64,000 nt of DNA, taken from NCBI GenBank assembly GCA_008973525.1, contig WACJ01000116.1, positions 1-64,000 of the forward strand, given 5' to 3'. This stretch comes from Stenopsyche tienmushanensis. Lineage: Eukaryota > Arthropoda > Insecta > Trichoptera > Stenopsychidae. Below the pieces are notes generated by a model. The model did no database searches. It was given only the letters and a program-made list of their open reading frames with translations, and had not been told where the DNA came from. A program made the translations under genes and the position numbers. Shown in pieces: positions 58,126 through 64,000 of this stretch (its first letter is position 1; every line of letters starts with the position of its first letter).

Positions 58126-58858
58126 TTAAGGGACGTTTCTACCTTGTTCAGCCTAAAAGTGATCGATTTTTTAAACTTTTTTTTTTGTTGCGAAAGGCAT
58201 TAAATATAGAATGTTGATATTTAATATGTTAACTAGGCGATTTTTATTGAATATAAACATATTTTTTTCAATTTGACAAAGTATAGTAGATAAAGTAGGG
58301 GGGAGCCACGTATGTCGATGTGTGAGCGATGACATTTTTCACTATGGAAGTCCTAAGTCCTAAACAAGTAATTTGCAGCAAAAAAATTAAACATATTTTT
58401 ATTTTGTATAATATAGTGTATAGTATAGACTACAACTAGAAATAAATATTAAAAAATAAAAAAATAGTGAGCAATTGAAAAAAAAAGTGTGTTTTTACCA
58501 ACTTTTTTTGTAGTTTTTTGTTCATTAAATAAAAACGTTTGAATATTTTTGGATAATTGTAGTCTATACGATGAATATGTTTATTATACACATGTTTGCC
58601 AAATTTTATGAAGAATGCTTATCTAGGGCGTGTGGGAGTACTTCCATAAGCTTGAAAAAAGTTTCGAGAAAAACGCATTAAAACATCTCCTCTCCTCAGC
58701 TTCGTGAAGCGCAGCTTCTTATCGTCGGTCTACAACTTTGCGAATTGAATTTATATCGACTTGAAATTTACTGAACATAATCTTAAACATTGGTTATTTC
58801 CGATACACGACAAAAAAATATTTTTTTTAACCAACAACAAGGTAGAAACGTCCCTTAA
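58126..58858 (+). mobile_element. TTAA MITE family B, complete copy
   Basis: TTAA (58126-58129) is followed by GGGACGTTTCTACCTTGTT; the right end is AACAAGGTAGAAACGTCCC then TTAA (58855-58858). The TIR is perfect over at least 19 bp. The 733-bp copy is the reference for four partial copies in the window. No intact ORF; a short minus-strand frame ('FFKLMEVLPHALD') recurs in several copies. Confidence 0.9.
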
Positions 58859-58869
58859 TGGATCTTGGT

Positions 58870-59930
58870 GTTACCATTGTATTTTTAATGGCGTGTATAA
58901 AATATAAATCGTTTAGCTAGTGCTATTGTTTTTCGACCTCGTTAGTTTCACAATCGACGATATATCGTATTTTAGCACTCTAATGGTTAACAAAAAATAA
59001 AATAATAATTATGTGATGTGATAATCCTGAGCAAAAAATATTCAAAACCCTTAAATGATCCCGCAGGACAGCATGTGGTAAACATGTTTTAATATCTACA
59101 TGGGCAAAAAATTGAATATAGCCTTTTGGGAGACTGTTATCGAGGACGTTGGTGATGTTGGGTTTGTTCAATCGCTCCAAAGTAATTCGACCTCTCGCGA
59201 ATAAAAGAAAAACACATTTTTGCAGAATCCACATATTCCTGGAGGGCATCATATATAGTACACATTGCGGTCTCGGAACGACGGAGAAGAAAAATAATAA
59301 AACGAGAGCAAAAGGGGAGAAAAATCATGTTGGATCAATCAAGCGCATCCCGGAAAATCATCCTCGGGGCTCATCGCTCAAATTGCCTGAATGCATTTTC
59401 CACGTGAATATTTTCACGAAACTTTTGACCTTTCGGGCTGCACGATCGAATCCACAGGTCCGGTAGGAAAATTTAATTCCCTGGCATGTGTATTTTCATG
59501 GTGAAAGGCTTCCTGAAATAGGGCCGCGTGTAACATGTAACGGGAGCAATGGCCGCCGCCTTTATTGCCACTGGACAAATTAGGCGAGTTTAACGGCGCC
59601 ACTGGCGAAGGCTTTAATGAATCTTAAACGAAGTGTAAGTATAGCCTGTCCGCATTTTTATATCCCACATGTGTGCAAACAACGCCAGAAGCTTTCTATT
59701 GTCGATAATTATTTTTTATAATACGAAAATGTATCACCGAGCATTATTTTTCCATCTATCTTAAAGTATCTTTTTATGACCTCATCGCTTTTGAGTGCTA
59801 ATAATCAAAACTAATTGGATAGCTTCGCTTAATGGCGGCAGTTAATGTGTAAAGAGAAATAACATTAAATAACATTTTTTTGATTATTAAGCTCATGAAA
59901 GGTTTATGATTGAAATCTAATACTTTATGT
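58870..59930. other. GC-richer island, no recognised gene
   Basis: 59130-59650 stands out by base composition. ORFs on both strands (59149-59466 plus; 58980-59252 and 59414-59602 minus) lack motifs. It could be conserved non-coding DNA. Confidence 0.3.
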
Positions 59931-60054
59931 ACAAGTTATGAAAAAATCAGTAAATACAAAAGTTGAAGATTGTATTTTTATGTGGTTCATACAATGAAGA
60001 TCAACTGGACAGCCAATATCTGGTTCATTGCTGTATTAAAAACAATATTTTTTA

Positions 60055-60482
60055 ATGCAAAATCAAATGAAGGTTCCACCCTCCTCAAAGATTGAAAAAT
60101 TCAATGGACGATATGGTATCAAGGAACTTGAAATTCGTGGGGAAAAGCTTTCTGCTGATATACTTTCAGCAAACGCATTCCTTAAAACATTGCAGTTATT
60201 GATAGAGAAGAAAATATTCGATGAAGTGTTTATATACAATGCCGATGAGACCGATTCAAATTGGAAACTATCCAACAAGTCTTTAGCGTCAAGGCGTGAA
60301 AATACTTCACCTGGGCATAAAACTAGTAAAAAACCTGTCACTAAAATGTTGTGTGCAAATGCAACAGGAAGACACAGACTGCTACTGATTGTCATTGGAA
60401 AATCAAAGAACCCCAAATGCTTTAAAAATATCAAAAGTCTTCCATCAGAAAAACAGTCCATACCAGAAGTAAAAAAATATCA
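60055..60482 (+). pseudogene. Tigger transposase (DDE_1 type), copy 2, N-terminal/catalytic part
   Basis: About 142 open codons cover the start of the catalytic domain: 'LLIEKKIFDEVFIYNADETD' (first catalytic Asp at 'NADE'), 'NKSLASRRENTSPGHKTSKK', 'VTKMLCANATGRHRLLLIVI' and 'GKSKNPKCFKN'. This is the conserved order of DDE_1 transposases of Tigger/Jerky type. The frame is cleaner than in copy 1. The second catalytic Asp region ('LFLIDN') has been removed by the insertion at about 60483. The upstream helix-turn-helix half is absent or decayed. Confidence 0.85.
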
Positions 60483-60865
60483 TCGACATCTTCCATTTCT
60501 CTTCAGGTGCAATGTACTATTTTAACAGCGCCATCTCTTGTGGCCCTGCGGAGACATTGCACCTGCTTACCGACCGATCGCTTCTAGCGCGTGCACCGTT
60601 GCCGGTTGGGTAGTGACGCGCAGGAAGCGGGAGTCGGGAGAGTCGTCGGTTGGCCTTGACTGCGGGAAGTAGTCCTTCCTGCAGCCAAACCTTTATCTCT
60701 CTATCTGTAGTGCGGAATAAATAGTCATCCATTCATCTAGCAACATCACAGCCCGATAGAAGAACGGACTCATGCAATAGCGTGATCATCCCGACGAGCA
60801 CGTATAGGCAGAGAGCCGCTTTTGGACTCTACCCCCGAGAGCGCCCCCGCCTCAAATGTTAGATA
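60483..60865 (+). mobile_element. LTR-like insertion in Tigger copy 2
   Basis: It begins with text shared with 26575 inverted ('GACATCTTCC', 'TCTCTTCAGGTGCAATG'). Then come 'TTTTAACAGCGCCATCTCTT', the ACATTGCACCTG arm, 'CCGACCGATCGCTTCT', a GC-rich body, 'GCAACATCACA' and the leader 'AGAAGAACGGACTC' as at 7300. Probable solo LTR with some leader. No target duplication identified. Confidence 0.6.
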
Positions 60866-60924
60866 AAAGAAGGAATTCTTTAGATGCATCAATTTTGTAA
60901 AAATCACGAAAGAAAATTTTGAAA

Positions 60925-61150
60925 TGCGGTAGAACCTGATATAGGAGACATTGCGGAAGCAATAGCACAAATTTCTATATGTGCTTAATGCGATAAAGAA
61001 GATGTAACCGAGTGGTCAAATTGCAATGCAAACGATCCTGGACTCCAATTTTTGAATGATGGGGAAATAATTAAAGACATATCTGCCTTAGAAGAACAAG
61101 ATCGAGAAGACGAAGAAGAAATTAGAAAAATAATCCGTTTAGATAAATAG
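60925..61150 (+). pseudogene. Tigger transposase C-terminal acidic tail, copy 2
   Basis: Frame reads 'DIGDIAEAIAQISIC', one stop, 'DKEDVTEWSNCNANDPGLQF', 'LNDGEIIKDISALEEQ', 'DREDEEEIRKIIRLDK' and stops. The W-x-NC-x-x-NDPG-x-Q-x-L-x-D-x-E-I pattern is that of Jerky/Tigger C-termini. It continues the frame broken at 60482. Confidence 0.75.
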
Positions 61151-61154
61151 TTTT

Positions 61155-62810
61155 CAGTATAGATTAAAGTTAGAAGATCCTTAAAATCAGCTCAAATTGG
61201 AGCAAAGGTAAATTTTAAAAATCATTTTCCAAAAAGAATAAGAACTCATTATGTATGTTTGAATGCATGATTGAAATTTACAGGGAGCCTGATCTTCCAC
61301 CCTGCAAAATAAAATGTTAGCTGAGAAGTAAGTCAGGCATTCTGAATTAGGAAGCGACTTTTCAACAAATGTGCCAGCATGTAGAATGCTTAATTTTGGC
61401 AGATTGGTGATTACATAGGACGTTGCGAGGAAAAGGGGGACTGGACTCTTTGTACTCCAGAAAACCCTTTCCAGTAAAATCAACAAGGTTGCCTAGAGTA
61501 GGAATGAAACTTGGAGATCATGCTACCTTTAATACCGAACGAGAAGGTGGATGTATGATACAGACGAATCGGATACAACCCCTTCCTGTGAATTGATTTT
61601 GAAGAGGCCCTAGTTTTGTAGTGGATTGTTTGTGGCTGCAATATGATGAAATAACACTGATACAGATTTATTTCCTAAAAGACACTTGATAAATTAATGA
61701 AAAACGACTTGCTGTGTTGAAAATAGAAATATTTATTTAGACAAATCATATTTTTCTTACTTCTCATAACCGATTGATTACTGTAATCTATTGCATATCG
61801 ACTGTTCAACACTGCTTATACTTATATATTTATAATAAGTCAATATATTTTCGCATTTGTAAATATCAATGAACTTGTAAGCATGTCAATTTGCAACTAT
61901 ATTAATCAATACGACTAACAGGCGTGTCAAATTTATTAATTTTTTATCCCGGAAAGAATTAATCCTACTTTTATATTTGATATAGCTGGTAAATATTTCA
62001 TTTCTGGAATGATTCAACGACATATTAAAGCCTCAAGCAATTTGCTGTAGAAATAAGGATATCATGTATTTTATACATTTAAATAAACATTCATGCTTTG
62101 CGATAAAGTATTCAACCCATTTAACCTTAACGAAAGACTTTCGTTTCATAGTTTTGGCTTTATGTCTGCTTTCCATTCTGGCTATGGTGAAATGTGTCCG
62201 TGAATACGCGGAATTATGCAATTTGACCAGCGATTTGCTTTATTTATTTTTGGTATGGAGCCGAAAATTTCCATAAAATATGTAGCCAAATATCGTCCTT
62301 GGGGGAAGCATGTTTTCGGTCATGGGTAGATTTCGGAATATAAAAACCGTCGTCAAAATTCATCTTATGCTGAAATCTCTATGCGGCAAAAGAAAATAGT
62401 CGCACAAGCTTAGAATACAATCAGGACAAAAAAAAAATTAAACTAACGACGAGTCGAAGGAAGATAAATTCATCCGAAAGTACTTTGCAATTAGCAGGAA
62501 GCATTCGTCGCGAGAGAACATTTATCTTATGAATGAGCTTCTCGCGATGAGCTTAAAATGCCGGGAATTTTCATAAATTTACTTGGAAAATTACTAAGAG
62601 CTCCTGGATCCTGTAGTCATTCGTAGCTTGGTGCAATTAAACGGATGAAATGTTTCATTTGACTCGCATCTTTTCTGGGGAATTGAACGTGTCATACTTT
62701 AATAAAGGTTATGGTTGTCAAAATGAAACATCGTCAAGCATATCAACGTGACAAGCAATAAAAGCGAGATGTATGAATGATGTATTTGTTAATGTCTTTA
62801 TCACGTCAAA
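61155..62810. other. No recognisable gene
   Basis: A minus ORF of 99 codons (61187-61486) lacks family motifs. 62270-62700 is a mild GC-richer island with a small TCGCGAGA/TCTCGCGA inverted pair (62501-62549). Confidence 0.3.
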
Positions 62811-62814
62811 ATAT

Positions 62815-63060
62815 CGTTTTTTTTTTTCTTCTAAATTTAATTATTCAAAAGTACATATCTCTAAAAATGTCCATCTATAGTTTTGGTGAAGAAATTCGAA
62901 TTATTTCAATGCTTTATAGCTAAATTGCGAATCACTTCGTTCAGATTGCGCCCCAACGGTTCTGAGACCGCTGCGGTCGCAGCCTTGCCCATATACTTGA
63001 TTTGGTTTGCAGGCCAGAAGGTTCCTGTTGGGGACCTTTCTTATCTTTATTCTAGTAAGA
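62815..63060 (+). repeat. Dispersed repeat 'RLRPNGSETAA', copy 2
   Basis: Homologous to 15655-15880. It extends further, with 'GGTTTGCAGGCCAGAAGG' and 'GTTGGGGACC'. One frame reads 'RLRPNGSETAAVAALPIYLI'. Confidence 0.6.
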
Positions 63061-63064
63061 GAGA

Positions 63065-64000
63065 AAATTTAATTATACAGTGTATTTACTGTGAAAAATA
63101 TTGTTAAATTTGCCTATTTTTTGAGCCATCAAAGTGAGATGACTCCCTAAAATGATAAATCAAAGCAACAATTTTACTTAAGCAATTAAATATAACATAT
63201 AAATTCCTAAGCTAATTAGATCCAAAATAATTTGGTAATATTATATTAAAATAGATCATCATATAAAGACGTATTTTCAGTGTATATTCACGAATTATTA
63301 CACAAATTACACCGATCTGTGCAATTCCAAATAAGCCATTAAATTCCAGAACATGATGTATTCCAAACACATCTAAATATATTCAATTTTCTCATTGATT
63401 TAATATAAACCGTATTCAGTGATTGAATAAGGCAAACCAACTATTTCGGATAGTAATCGCTCAAAAGGATAGCAGGTGGAGGTTACATGTATTCATTCTC
63501 GGAATGAAAATAAACTACCCATCAATTGTATCGAAACAAATTAGACCTGATAGAACTTAATGAATAGCATTTTAGATACAATAGTGTGACTAAAATACCG
63601 AAACAACACCGGTCGTTTTGATTACTAAATTCTCTCTATTAGTGAGGTATTACATGCATTATCTTTCCACAATATTATGCGATAATTCTAATGAACGCTA
63701 TCTACAGCACATTGCAAGTGTAACAAAATTAAATAGCAGGATATGCGAACATTTAAATATAAAACGGCGTATCTAGAGTCACCCACATTGATAAAGCTTT
63801 CGCCTATAATTAGCACGATAAAATATCAGCTTTCGAACGTTAATTTTGTTAAAGTTGCGCAAAACATTAGCTCTTGTAATCGTTTCAAAAATTAGCTCAT
63901 TCAAGTCAGAAAAACACAATTAAAAACTATTCATTAAACTATATATTCAAGTTCAAATCCATATTCTGGAAAAAGCAATATGAAACCAGCTTATAAATAT
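63065..64000. other. No recognisable gene
   Basis: AT-rich sequence to the end of the window. Confidence 0.3.

Larger units (their letters stand above)
59935..61150 (+). mobile_element. Tigger/pogo element, copy 2, split by an LTR piece
   Basis: Transposase frame (60055-60482), an insert of LTR-like DNA (about 60483-60865), then the transposase C-terminus (about 60925-61150). Termini are not visible. The 5' part matches 35445-35665. Confidence 0.75.

Overview
The window is AT-rich eukaryotic nuclear DNA, most likely from an arthropod (insect or a crustacean such as a copepod). The evidence is spliced exons with GT/AG borders, an R1-clade LINE, several mariner lineages, Tigger/pogo, hAT and piggyBac-like DNA transposons, and long stretches with no coding capacity. 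Nothing suggests a bacterial or organellar genome: there are no operons, ribosome-binding sites or dense genes. The exact taxon cannot be fixed from the sequence.

Host coding sequence is scarce. The only well-supported host gene is a pair of phase-compatible exons on the minus strand (13187-13392, then 12024-12180). They encode a Ser/Pro/Arg-rich, probably disordered segment of a protein I cannot name. The 1006-bp intron between them holds a complete TTAA-flanked MITE. Much of the rest of the window may be intron or intergenic DNA around this gene.

Left part (1-11 kb): a mariner tail, a hAT element with perfect ends and 8-bp target duplication (438-1301), piggyBac-like MITE copies, an LTR-like piece (7080-7345), a mariner copy with both ends (7410-8178), a pogo-type end with a subterminal 15-bp array, and several unassigned minus-strand ORFs. 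12-25 kb: the host exons, two nearly identical piggyBac-like MITEs in opposite orientation (12576-13132 and 19377-19922), an internally deleted mariner (14121-15010), two more mariner/Tc1 fragments (18.4-19.3 kb), a pogo-like block (21.5-22.6 kb), and a 5'-truncated LINE with poly(A) and 15-bp target duplication inserted in LTR-retrotransposon leader sequence (23.8-24.9 kb). 25-41 kb: a TTA-rich minisatellite, an unusual head-to-head amplification of a transposase motif (28.06-28.35 kb), copies of a 0.7-kb TTAA MITE, a mariner-derived MITE (31394-31798), a Tigger copy split by a LINE (35.45-36.88 kb), and another Tigger relic (38.56-39.49 kb). 41-53 kb: two copies of a TTAA-ended transposon with a 198-codon frame (42.07-43.40 and 48.36-49.63 kb), a ZBED/Charlie-type hAT tail (44.79-45.11 kb), and a hAT element nested in an older repeat (51616-52595). 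53-64 kb: more MITEs, a second Tigger copy split by an LTR piece (59.94-61.15 kb), and several GC-richer islands without recognisable coding that may be conserved non-coding DNA.

No working transposase gene is visible; every one seen is truncated, frameshifted or has in-frame stops. The best candidate for something under-described is the TTAA-ended family at 42-43 and 48-49 kb, together with its short relatives.
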